64,000 nucleotides of DNA from contig OY730442.1 in assembly GCA_963422685.1 (NCBI GenBank), positions 2,480,001-2,544,000 on the forward strand, given 5' to 3'. The translations under genes and the position numbers were made by a program. Below, piece after piece: positions 55,181 through 62,938 of the stretch; position 1 is the stretch's first letter; each line of letters starts with the position of its first letter. Under the pieces are notes generated by a model. The model had not been told where the DNA came from and ran no database searches. It saw only the letters and a list, made by a program, of their open reading frames with translations. Origin of the DNA: Spongiihabitans sp963422685. GTDB lineage: Bacteria > Pseudomonadota > Gammaproteobacteria > Arenicellales > Poriferihabitantaceae.

Positions 55181-55486
55181 TCAGTGGTGGTGTTTGTTGG
55201 CGGCCGTATCTTTAAAACCAAAATGCCTGAAAATGTTACCCATGGTCGTGGTTATATTCGATTCATAAAATCGAAAAAACAACCGGTATTATCGAACTGG
55301 AAGTTAAAGAAACAGCAAATAAAATTAAAACAGGCAGATTAGCGGTGTCTTATAAAGAGCATGTCAAACAAATTTATAATTAAAAAGAAGAAGAATAAGC
55401 GGTGAGTAGAGTGCGGTAGCCCAATGGTGATACGGGGAAGTCAGCGTGGGACTCAATTCCACCCGTCGGCACAGTATATAAAAAAG
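55181..55486. other. Left edge of the foreign segment, with a short coding-like tail
   Basis: An open stretch at about 55261-55383 reads IHKIEKTTGIIELEVKETA and KTGRLAVSYKEHVKQIYN, then a stop. It looks like the C-terminal tail of a protein with no start left and no recognised family. A tRNA-like piece at 55411-55472 is discussed under rejected items. The region is AT-richer than the chromosome to the left. Confidence 0.3.
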
Positions 55487-55518
55487 AACGCCCCCATCCG
55501 CAATGGATGGGGGCGTTT
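55487..55518 (-). terminator. Strong intrinsic terminator
   Basis: AACGCCCCCATCC pairs perfectly with GGATGGGGGCGTT around a 5-base loop, with a T run (TTCTTTTTTA) just after the stem on the minus strand. It lies 12 bases past the proposed true stop of the autotransporter-like gene on the same strand. Confidence 0.85.
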
Positions 55519-55529
55519 CGCTAGCCCGA

Positions 55530-57355
55530 TCAGAACTTGGCTTTGAACCCGACATGAACAGAGCTTTCTTCTGCGGTTGCAGAAGTTTTCCCTGCCCCTG
55601 CTGCGTGGTAGCCAGGTAGACCGGCGGTTGCTGAGAGTATTTTGTGCCCCACTGCCAGAGAGAGTGGATGTTTCTGTTACCTTGTGAGAAGCAGAAACTC
55701 CAAACTCTGCCGCGGCAGAGTGGAACTGGCTATGCCCAAAGTCCTCTCCATAGGAGGCAGACAGGGCAACGAGCGATTGCTCTGTTTCCCACGCAGCCGC
55801 TTTCACGGCAGCTTGGACAAACTGAGCACTGCCATTCTCCCCGATAGGGAGAGTGCACTCCAAGAGGATTGTCCCCACTCCCTCCATAGAGAGAGAGTTG
55901 GAGAGGACCAAACTCATTGGTGTGTCCTATTGCAACAGTACGCGTGGGTTCCAGATACGAGAAGGAAAACCCTCCTCCTAGATTTGCACGCGCTCCTGCA
56001 AAGGAGGATTCGCCCGTTGTCGCTGATTTCACCACAAGAGGTGTTACCAGCGAGGGATCTTCATGCCCAGCCAAGCCGAGGGACTGTTGCGGAATAGTGG
56101 CTGGTGATGCATTGAATGCCGTCACCTGCGCCAAGCTCACCGACTGCTGAACTGCATTTGACAGCGTTGCCACTGCCCTGCCTTTGACTTGGCTACAGTC
56201 AACACTCACTTCGCCATTCCCGAATACTCGGTCAACACCCGGTTCCCCGAGGTCTTTGGCACAAGCACGCAGGGTTTGCATCGTTCGTTCCGCCGTCATT
56301 CCTTCTAACTGGCGGATATAGAATGCAATGGCCCCGAGACGCCCTGAGGCATCGGATGTGCCATCTGGGCGTGTTTTTTCTAGTGGGTACACCACAGTAA
56401 AACACCATCGTGCTGCATCTCCGCAAATTACAGAATTAGATGCGGAGTGCTGTACCGGACTACCAGCATTTCTTTTAGCTGCAACCACAGCGATGGCGAC
56501 CTTGTCTGTAGGAAAGACCTCATTGAGGTAGAAATTGTATGTTTCCATACGCCCCCCACCTCCATGCCATCCGGTCTTCCAGTACTTGTGGTTGGGGTTC
56601 CAGAGATCTTTGTGTATCCCTCTCCCTGGGTCAACCGTCAGAGTGTTGCCTGCTGCCAGGGAAAGAAAGATGTCGTTTCCCTTGAGGATCTGCACACTCT
56701 TTTGATCACGCAGTGGCAGAAGAACTGGGAGTGCCAGTACTTTGGTCTGCTCCCTGAGGGTGCGGTATGCATCCCTTTCAAAGAAGGACCCCAACAGATC
56801 TCTATCCAGAGGAAGAACAACTTTCTGGATGTTTTCCTTTGGGACACCTTCCTGTTTGATGACACGCAGCATAAACGCATCGTGTGCATCGTTTGGATTG
56901 TGTACACCGGCGAAAACCAGCTTCCCTTGGAACCCTCCATTTTGGTGGATTCGCCGGTGAAGATCCTCTTGTCCGAAGAGCGGATTTGGCAGAGCGGGTA
57001 TCACCACTACGGGCTTGGAGTCGACCTTGGGTTTAACCACAGGTTTGGAGTCGACCTTCGGCTCGGGCTCGGGTTCAACCACAGGATCAACCTGGGTGTC
57101 AACTTTCGGTTCAACCTGGAGCTTTATTTCAACCTCTGTGTCGATCTTCGGCTTAGTGTCCACCTTTGGTTTGGTGTCAACCTTCGGCTTCGGCTTGAGG
57201 TCAACTTTTGTGTCAATCTTGCGGTCAACCTTCGGCAGCGGATCTGGTTCCAACACCAGTCCACCACCACCACCTCCCCCTCCTCCTCCACACGCAGTAA
57301 GCATGAGGGAGAAAGAGAGTGCGATTGCAACCAGAGTTGCACGCGTGATATGCAT
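55530..57355 (-). pseudogene. Lipoprotein-type, subtilase-derived autotransporter-like protein, frameshifted
   Basis: From ATG 57355 (strong GAGGAGG site) the product has a lipoprotein signal with lipobox LTACGGGGG and a KVDTKP-like repeat stalk at about residues 40-115. A domain like the end of S8 autotransporter proteases follows: SNSVICGDAARWCFTV, PDGTSDASGRLGAIAF with the GTS serine, and CAKDLGEPGVDRVFGNGEVS. The Asp and His catalytic motifs are not recognisable. The C-terminal barrel region is split by frame changes near 55840 (to FVQAAVKAAAWETEQSLVAL) and 55650 (to SSVHVGFKAKF, ending in Phe at 55530). The final-Phe barrel end suggests outer-membrane insertion. Confidence 0.6.
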
Positions 57356-57389
57356 TGTAACACCTCCTCAGTGTTGTTTAACAGTGTTA

Positions 57390-57410
57390 TAGTATGCAGA
57401 ATGCATACTA
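57390..57410. promoter_or_regulatory. Perfect palindrome TAGTATGCA-GAA-TGCATACTA upstream of the autotransporter-like gene
   Basis: Two 9-bp arms with a 3-base spacer lie 35 bases upstream of the start codon at 57355, overlapping a TACTAT/TATAAC sequence that could be the -10 element on the minus strand. Geometry and place fit a repressor operator. The regulator is unknown. Confidence 0.55.
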
Positions 57411-57449
57411 TTTCTACCCCGCAGTGTATAACAAAAGAAGGGAAAGTGC

Positions 57450-58604
57450 TTAAAACCAGCTAAACACTCTGTTCCAAATGGATGTGGGGAGTATGCGAAC
57501 TGTTTTTTCTCTCACACTAAACACTTGTTCTGGGGTTTCATCTGTTGCTGGCTCTCTGCAAGAGAGCGAAAAGATGGAGTCGGTTTCTACTGTTACATCT
57601 ACTTTTACTTGGCTCGATGCTGAGTCAAGTGGATCTGGTGTAGTAGAACCTGAGATGTCTATCACCCCCGCTGTCTCATCTGAGCTATTTTTTCTCAACA
57701 CACACTCATAGGTACTTTCCATTCGCCAGGAAATACGAACTGTTTCACCTTTTCTTACAGATTCTGGTTCAGCTGTAAAGCCAATAATTTTACCAGGGGT
57801 GCTCTGCCAAGCATACGAACCCTGATTCTCAAAATCAGGAACCAAGGTGCTTAAATCGCTGACGGTTACCGTGAGTCCTGTTGTATTTGAACCAAAGGTC
57901 CAAAGCCCTGTCTTTTGCGCCCACGCGTATCCTAAGAATTTTTTCGTTGCAGGGTTGAAAATAATTTCAAGTCGTGGGTCACTGTTTTTATATAATGGAC
58001 CAAGGTAGAGTGTTTCAAAACCTAAGGGCGCATCGCTGTTGACAACCTTTGCACACCCACGCATTCGCCATTTACCATCTGCTTCTTTTACAAGGCGGGC
58101 ACGCGAATTTGTATCGGGGCAGGGAGCAGATTTATTTGGGTGTCCATTTCTTAGTCCTGTTTCATTGTTGAAAAATTCGGACTTAAATGATATCCATCCA
58201 GCATTTGAGTTCCATGCATGTCCGTGAAGGTAATACATAGTGGGGCTTCTTCGCTCCATACTCAAGCCATAGCTTTTTTTACCCGCTGTGTAGGGCAAGT
58301 AGCAGAAAAGGTCTCCCGGCGTACATCCCCTTGGATTCCATAACCCTTGTTCGGGACCAATATTTCCAGCAAGTCCTGCTTCTGTTATGTCTCCTGGAGG
58401 TTTTGGATCAGACGATGGACCAAGGACGGTGTAGCCATATACTTCATTCCAAAGCCATCCATGTATAGCGTAGCTTTCAACATCGAGTGTGCTTGTGGAT
58501 GCTGATGTTGATGGTGTGGGGCGGACGAGATACAGTGCTGAAATAGAGAGTAGAGCAATGATTGTTGCACCAATTGCAAGGATGATGACAAAGCGGGTTT
58601 TCAT
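57450..58604 (-). CDS. Single-pass surface protein of Patescibacteria-like type, function unknown
   Basis: A 384-residue protein with an N-terminal membrane anchor (FVIILAIGATIIALLSISAL) and a large extracytoplasmic part. Tryptophan-rich motifs IHGWLWNEVYGYTVLGP and HGHAWNSNAGWISFKSEFF, and FLGYAWAQKTGLWTF, are of a kind common in Parcubacteria surface proteins. A later Ig-like stretch reads IIGFTAEPESVRKGETVRIS. Several paired cysteines suggest disulfides. No enzyme motif is seen. Lower GC and codon use unlike the gammaproteobacterial genes. Confidence 0.65.
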   Translation of the reverse strand: MKTRFVIILAIGATIIALLSISALYLVRPTPSTSASTSTLDVESYAIHGWLWNEVYGYTVLGPSSDPKPPGDITEAGLAGNIGPEQGLWNPRGCTPGDLFCYLPYTAGKKSYGLSMERRSPTMYYLHGHAWNSNAGWISFKSEFFNNETGLRNGHPNKSAPCPDTNSRARLVKEADGKWRMRGCAKVVNSDAPLGFETLYLGPLYKNSDPRLEIIFNPATKKFLGYAWAQKTGLWTFGSNTTGLTVTVSDLSTLVPDFENQGSYAWQSTPGKIIGFTAEPESVRKGETVRISWRMESTYECVLRKNSSDETAGVIDISGSTTPDPLDSASSQVKVDVTVETDSIFSLSCREPATDETPEQVFSVREKTVRILPTSIWNRVFSWF

Positions 58605-58694
58605 AAATTTTATTATGTTTATTTAAAGTATACCCACATTTCTCATCGCGTATTCAGCAAGTGTGGACTTCTTTATATACTCTATAGACAAGCA

Positions 58695-58768
58695 CTCCCC
58701 GTAGCTCAACTGGATAGAGCAGCTCCCTTCTAAGGAGCAGGTTGTGGGTTCAAGTCCTGCCGGGGAGG
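58695..58768 (+). tRNA. tRNA-Arg (anticodon TCT)
   Basis: A full cloverleaf can be drawn: acceptor CTCCCCG/CGGGGAG, D-arm GCTC..GAGC, anticodon stem GCTCC/GGAGC with loop CTTCTAA (anticodon TCT), and T-arm GTGGG/CCTGC with loop TTCAAGT. Discriminator base G; the 3' CCA is not encoded. The lack of an encoded CCA is unlike most gammaproteobacterial tRNA genes and fits the foreign origin of this segment. Confidence 0.92.
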
Positions 58769-58881
58769 CATGCCCAATCTATTGTGCTGATGTTTGTTGT
58801 GCGGTATCACGAACGTGTGCCATTGAAAGGTATACACAACGATTGAAGCAACGCAAACGCTGAAACCTGAGTTGCTCATTT

Positions 58882-59256
58882 GTGCTGTTTGAACCTCATG
58901 CAATTAGTTGGAAAGATATCTGCGTATCAGAGAATGATGTTGTGTTATATTCTAATGCGTCAAGTGGCGAGAGAAAGGGGTGCGTGTTTCTTGTGCGAGA
59001 TGAAACGATGGTTCATTATTGGTTTTCGTTTTATGGGCTGGATTTAAAAAAGAAGTCGTTTGGTATTTGGATGATGTTGCAAGAAATACAGCGCGCAAAA
59101 GAATGTGGGATGCACTATGTGTATCTCGGAACTTGTTATGGGAAAAAAGGGAGATATAAAATGAATGTGAATAGGTTTGAATTTTGGAATGGAACCTGTT
59201 GGATACAAAATAAAAAACAATTACAACAGTTACTTTTGAATGACGAAGGTTTGTAA
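58882..59256 (+). CDS. Arginyltransferase/GNAT-like protein, probably N-terminally truncated
   Basis: A 124-residue product with GTG start. The fold core SFGIWMMLQEIQRAKECGMH then YVYLGTCYGKKGRYKMNVNR and FEFWNGTCWIQ resembles the C-terminal half of ATE/GNAT-like proteins frequent in Parcubacteria. The usual length is near double, so the N-terminal half is missing or in another frame; the frame is open upstream only to 58864. It lies between the two tRNA genes. Confidence 0.55.
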   Translation: MLFEPHAISWKDICVSENDVVLYSNASSGERKGCVFLVRDETMVHYWFSFYGLDLKKKSFGIWMMLQEIQRAKECGMHYVYLGTCYGKKGRYKMNVNRFEFWNGTCWIQNKKQLQQLLLNDEGL

Positions 59257-59358
59257 TTTTTTTTATTACTCTAGTAGTAGCGGGCAGGCAAGAACTTACG
59301 GGGAGTATTGTTTCTATATTGGTAATGGTAAGCAAGAAATTGCAGGGGAGTATATTAG

Positions 59359-59429
59359 TGCGGGCAGGGAGAATCGAACTCCCGTTCCCTGCTTGGAAGG
59401 CAGGCGTTCTACCACTAAACTATGCCCGC
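59359..59429 (-). tRNA. tRNA-Gly (anticodon TCC)
   Basis: On the minus strand, acceptor GCGGGCA pairs with TGCCCGC, the anticodon stem CTGCC/GGCAG-type arm holds loop CTTCCAA (anticodon TCC), and the T-loop is TTCGATT. Discriminator A; CCA is not encoded. Same foreign segment as tRNA-Arg. Confidence 0.93.
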
Positions 59430-59464
59430 ATGGGCAACACACGCTCTATCACAGTATACAAACA

Positions 59465-59497
59465 ACAAAAGGTGAGGAATGATTCCTCACCTTTTGT
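59465..59497. terminator. Perfect 15-bp hairpin, bidirectional terminator
   Basis: ACAAAAGGTGAGGAA and TTCCTCACCTTTTGT pair perfectly around TGA, with A runs on one side and T runs on the other, so it can terminate in both directions. It lies between tRNA-Gly and the acidic-tail gene fragment on the minus strand. Confidence 0.8.
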
Positions 59498-59515
59498 GTT
59501 CAGGTAATGTGTTAC

Positions 59516-59634
59516 CTATTCCTCGTCCACAGTATCACCCTCGTCATCTTCTTCCTCGTCATCATCCATTTCTTCTTCTTCGTCCATTTCTTCTTCGTCT
59601 ACTTCTTTATCATCAAACGATTCAGAGAAATGCC
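59516..59634 (-). pseudogene. C-terminal fragment with a long Asp/Glu tail
   Basis: The last ~40 codons of a minus-strand gene: FSESFDDKEVDEEEMDEEEE continuing as almost only D and E to the stop. Acidic tails like this occur on several Patescibacteria proteins; the rest of the gene is absent. Upstream (to the right) the same frame runs straight into aldehyde-dehydrogenase sequence, so the ORF as read is a chimera joined at about 59634. Confidence 0.5.
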
Positions 59635-60137
59635 CGACTTCCAGTCCGGCCGCCAGAAGGTGCACACCATTTTGCACCGTATCCTTGACCAGACCATCAA
59701 CGCGTTGCCAGGCATGACTATGAATCAGCGGCCCCATGTCTATGGGCGCATCCTTATCGTGTCCGACCGCCGCTTTCTGAGCGCGATCGTGTACTTTTTA
59801 CGCGCAGGCTCCGGCTGCTTCGGCCTCGACATACACCCGGTTTGGGGTTACGCAGATTTGCCGCGCATACAATGTCTGCCGTCAAATCAAGGTCGGCATC
59901 GGCGAACACCAGAACTGGCGCGTTGCCGCCTGGTTCCATGGAATAGCATTTAATTATTGTGGTGCCGGTTCGCATGATATGACGACCTGTCTGCGTTGAT
60001 CTATCAGCGGGAATAGTTGATGATGACAGCGCATCGCCTACTTCGGCCTCGTCGCCGCAAAGGATATTCACGGCACCCGCTGGCAAACCAATTTGGGTAC
60101 AAAGCCCGCCCACCGCGCAGGCCGATAACGGCGTCTT
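59635..60137 (-). pseudogene. Internal fragment of an NAD(P)-dependent aldehyde dehydrogenase
   Basis: Minus-strand pieces read TPLSACAVGGLCTQIGLPAG, VNILCGDEAEVGDAL, STQTGRHIMRTGTTIIKCYS and MEPGGNAPVLVFADADLDLT, then in another frame MGPLIHSHAWQRVDGLVKDT. These match the middle of succinate-semialdehyde-type dehydrogenases. A few residues of the SFTGS motif are deleted, the frame breaks after LTADIVCAAN, and both ends of the gene are missing. The catalytic cysteine region is scrambled. Not functional. Confidence 0.75.
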
Positions 60138-60386
60138 ATAAGGAGGGTTTAATCACGATGGAACTTGGTTTATTTGATCGTCTCCCGGTATTATATTGTG
60201 GTGCAAAATATAATGGGGCTTGAGACAATAGTGATCAATCATACAGTCCCACACTTGAACGCCGACAGCCCGGCGGCTGCCGGTCTTGCAGTCACGGCCG
60301 ATCAATCAAGGGCGATTGAGAAATTGATCTGATCACCGACTCCTCGCCCCGGCGTTGCACACTGTTTTGAAAGTGAAATCACCCCG

Positions 60387-60650
60387 ATGTTGAAAAAGAA
60401 GCCAGCACATTCACAGCATATAGCCATCGCATTGATTCTTCTTGTCACGATGTCTGGTTGTCCATCAATGTCCTGGCCACAGCCAAAGAGTACGTTTCAG
60501 CCTGCACCGGTCCCCGATGGCACAGCATTCGCGAAACGGACCGATCTGGCCCCGGGCGACACCCTCGAATTGGCCGTCCATGCAAAGAACGCCCGCCGCC
60601 TGACCTTCCGGGTGCGGCGAATCGGGCCATGGGGATCCGATCAGATGCCG
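60387..60650 (+). pseudogene. Lipoprotein N-terminal fragment
   Basis: From ATG 60387 the product has a hydrophobic signal (IAIALILLVTMSGC) with a lipobox-like cysteine, then a short domain (DGTAFAKRTDLAPGDTLELA). The frame stays open to 60770, but from about 60650 it is antisense to the GntR remnant, so the gene appears cut there. Family not recognised. 60138-60386, upstream, holds nothing I can support. Confidence 0.4.
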
Positions 60651-61000
60651 CTGCCGAATGCGGCCATGTCCGGCAGTCCCCCTTGCAGCAGCCCAGCGTG
60701 CGGCTTTGGGTTCGATCACCTGACGAAAATCCATCGACTGGTTCAGGAACTCTCTGTTCGGTTGCGCTGACTGGTGCCAGGCCAGCACATCATCATCCAG
60801 CATTCCCCAATTGGCACGGGAACGAATCCGCGCCCCAATGCCACGCCGAACTTCTATGAACCCCTTGCCGACCAGGATTTTTACGACCTCACGAATCACC
60901 GAGCGACTCACCTGATAGCGTTCGGCCAGCGCACCCTCATCCTTGATTAAAACACCCGGCGCAAAGGTTCCAGAGACGATGCGGCGGCGGTTGAAAGGCT
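60650..61000 (-). pseudogene. GntR/FadR-type regulator fragment
   Basis: On the minus strand: FNRRRIVSGTFAPGVLIKDE, then ALAERYQVSRSVIREVVKIL (GntR helix-turn-helix), GKGFIEVRRGIGARIRSRAN, WGMLDDDVLAWHQSAQPNRE and MDFRQVIEPKAARWAAARGT, the start of an FCD ligand domain. It resembles DgoR-like regulators of sugar-acid genes. The N-terminus is frameshifted and the FCD domain is lost after about residue 120. A palindrome ATGGGA-TT-TCCCAT at 61050-61063 lies upstream. Confidence 0.65.
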
Positions 61001-61360
61001 GGGCGCCAGTCCGCCAGTCTGCGGCAAATCATAAAACATCATTTCACTCATGGGATTTCCCATAACATATGATGTTTAAAGAAAAAAATGTTTGATTGCG
61101 GAAAATGTTCGTGTCCTGCTCGTGATGGTCCGGGCCAAACAACTGCTTCGGCAAAGCGGTAATATGCACAAGCCCCGCCGCCAATGGATGCCTGAAAAGC
61201 CGTCTGGATAGCGGTGCTGACCTAAAGAGGTTTATCTGGAGTGTATCGGATACCTTTGGCGCGTCTATACGGAATCCTGAATTAACCTATAATCCCTGCC
61301 TCCGAACGGCGGCAATGATCTATTGTTGTTGAATTTTTAACTTAAATTGAGGAAAGGCAA

Positions 61361-61744
61361 ATGGCGGATTATCCAACTCTGCAGGAAATGGGCATCCACA
61401 ACCCGCAGCAAATTGATCGATATTCCTTGCAGACAGTAAACAACGTAGACATTTTGCGCATAGTGTATTTGCGCAAAAAAGGATCATTGCTGCCGGTCAG
61501 CAAGCGCTTTAGATTCGGTCGTGCGGAAAAGCTGATTTTGGCAGAAGGCGACCATCGTGCTGCGCAGATTCATCATGAGATTTCGCCGTTTGTGCGCAAA
61601 GTATTGTCAGAACTTGATCAAATCGTTGCGGGCAAGCGGAATCGGCGCAATCAACTGGAAATCATCAAGGAAGAAATGCAGAGATTACAGGAAGATACCA
61701 GCAGCCGCCTGGCCTATATGCAGACGCTGATTGATGATTTATGA
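61361..61744 (+). CDS. DUF3461 family protein
   Basis: A 127-residue protein beginning YPTLQEMGIHNPQQIDRYSL, with NNVDILRIVYLRKKGSLLP and SKRFRFGRAEK, the DUF3461 pattern known in gammaproteobacteria. The C-terminal third is a charged helix likely to form a coiled coil. Function unknown. A good GAGGAAAG site precedes the ATG, and TATAAT at 61288-61293 may be its -10 element. It marks the return to intact chromosomal genes. Confidence 0.85.
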   Translation: MADYPTLQEMGIHNPQQIDRYSLQTVNNVDILRIVYLRKKGSLLPVSKRFRFGRAEKLILAEGDHRAAQIHHEISPFVRKVLSELDQIVAGKRNRRNQLEIIKEEMQRLQEDTSSRLAYMQTLIDDL

Positions 61745-61783
61745 GCCGGAACCGTTTCCGACTTCATCCCGATTGTTCTGCAC

Positions 61784-62938
61784 ATGACCAATAAACCTGA
61801 CGCCCCGCAGCATCCGGCCACAATAGCCGCCCGGGCATTGGGCTGGGAAGACCGGGAAACCGGCGCGATTACCCCGCCCATACATCTGTCCACCACTTAT
61901 ACACGGGATGAAGCGTATCAATCACGGCATGGCCGCACCTATCTACGCGACCACGGCCCCACCCAGTATCATGCTGAGCAGTTGCTATGCGAATTGGAAA
62001 GCGGCGAGGATGCAATCAGTTTCGCTTCGGGACTGGCGGCGTGTACGGCACCTTTTCATGGGCTAAACAAAGGTGATCACGTGGTGGTATCTGCGGTTAT
62101 TTACTACGGTGTGCTCACTTGGTTAGTGGTTTTTGCAGAAGCGCGGGGGCTGGAATACAGCTTGTTCGAGCCGGGCAATCTGGATGATTTGTCGAATAAG
62201 CTGATTGATGGAAAAACAAAACTGGTGTGGCTTGAAACGCCCGCCAATCCAACCTGGGTCGTGACCGACATCGCAGCGGTTTGCGAAATTGCCCATGCCC
62301 GTGGGGTACTGGTAGCCGTGGATTCCACAGTGGCCACGCCGGTATTGACCCGACCCATCGAATTGGGCGCTGATTTTGTCTGCCATTCGGCCACCAAGTA
62401 TTTAAATGGTCATTCAGACGTACTCGGTGGGATGTTGGTAACGGCCCATGCGGACAGTGATTTATGGCATCGTATCAGACAGCATCGGCTGTATGCCGGG
62501 GCAATGCTGGGGTCATTTGAAGCCTACCTGTTAATCCGCGGTATCCGCACGTTATTCCTGCGGGTCGGGGCGCAGTGTGAAAATGCCATGGTGATTGCTG
62601 GGTATTTACACCGGCACCCCAAGGTTGAACATGTTCATTATCCCGGCTTGCCGGGCGACCCGGGTCATGCAATTGCCACCAGGCAGATGACGGGCGGTTA
62701 CGGCGGCATGTTGTCCATTCTGGTGCCGGGCGGACGAGCCGGGGCCATTGCCGTGGTCAATAATGCCAGCGTATTCAAAAAAGCCACGTCATTAGGGGGC
62801 GTTGAAAGTTTGATTGAACACCGCAAGACCAGCGAATCCGGGGTCACCGACACCCCCGAAAACCTAATCAGAATCTCGGTCGGGATTGAAGCCGTGCAAG
62901 ATCTTGTCGCTGACCTGGAGCAGATGCTTGATCGATGA
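61784..62938 (+). CDS. Cystathionine gamma-synthase/beta-lyase family PLP enzyme
   Basis: A 384-residue Cys/Met-metabolism PLP enzyme. The N-terminal AITPPIHLSTTYTRDEAY, the ISFASGLAACTAPFHGLNKG loop, VAVDSTVATPVLTRPIELGA and the PLP lysine in VCHSATKYLNGHSDVLGG are all present. The C-terminal substrate part GGVESLIEHRKTS has the family SLGG motif. Which reaction it catalyses (gamma-synthase, beta-lyase or other gamma-elimination) cannot be set by eye. It overlaps the BKACE gene as ATGA, so the two may act in one pathway. Confidence 0.88.
   Translation: MTNKPDAPQHPATIAARALGWEDRETGAITPPIHLSTTYTRDEAYQSRHGRTYLRDHGPTQYHAEQLLCELESGEDAISFASGLAACTAPFHGLNKGDHVVVSAVIYYGVLTWLVVFAEARGLEYSLFEPGNLDDLSNKLIDGKTKLVWLETPANPTWVVTDIAAVCEIAHARGVLVAVDSTVATPVLTRPIELGADFVCHSATKYLNGHSDVLGGMLVTAHADSDLWHRIRQHRLYAGAMLGSFEAYLLIRGIRTLFLRVGAQCENAMVIAGYLHRHPKVEHVHYPGLPGDPGHAIATRQMTGGYGGMLSILVPGGRAGAIAVVNNASVFKKATSLGGVESLIEHRKTSESGVTDTPENLIRISVGIEAVQDLVADLEQMLDR

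Noticed and set aside
55411..55472. tRNA-like stretch with GTAGCCCAATGGT and a possible T-arm
   Set aside because: The T-stem GTGGG/TCCAC can form, but the T-loop lacks the conserved start, the acceptor ends do not pair and the anticodon arm is missing. Not a usable tRNA; perhaps a decayed one.
56447..57463. 338-codon plus-strand frame opposite the autotransporter-like gene, and the 125-codon frame at 57015-57392
   Set aside because: They are antisense to the KVD-repeat and Gly-rich stretch; their Leu/Phe- and Ser/Thr-rich repeats are mirror images of the real protein's repeats.
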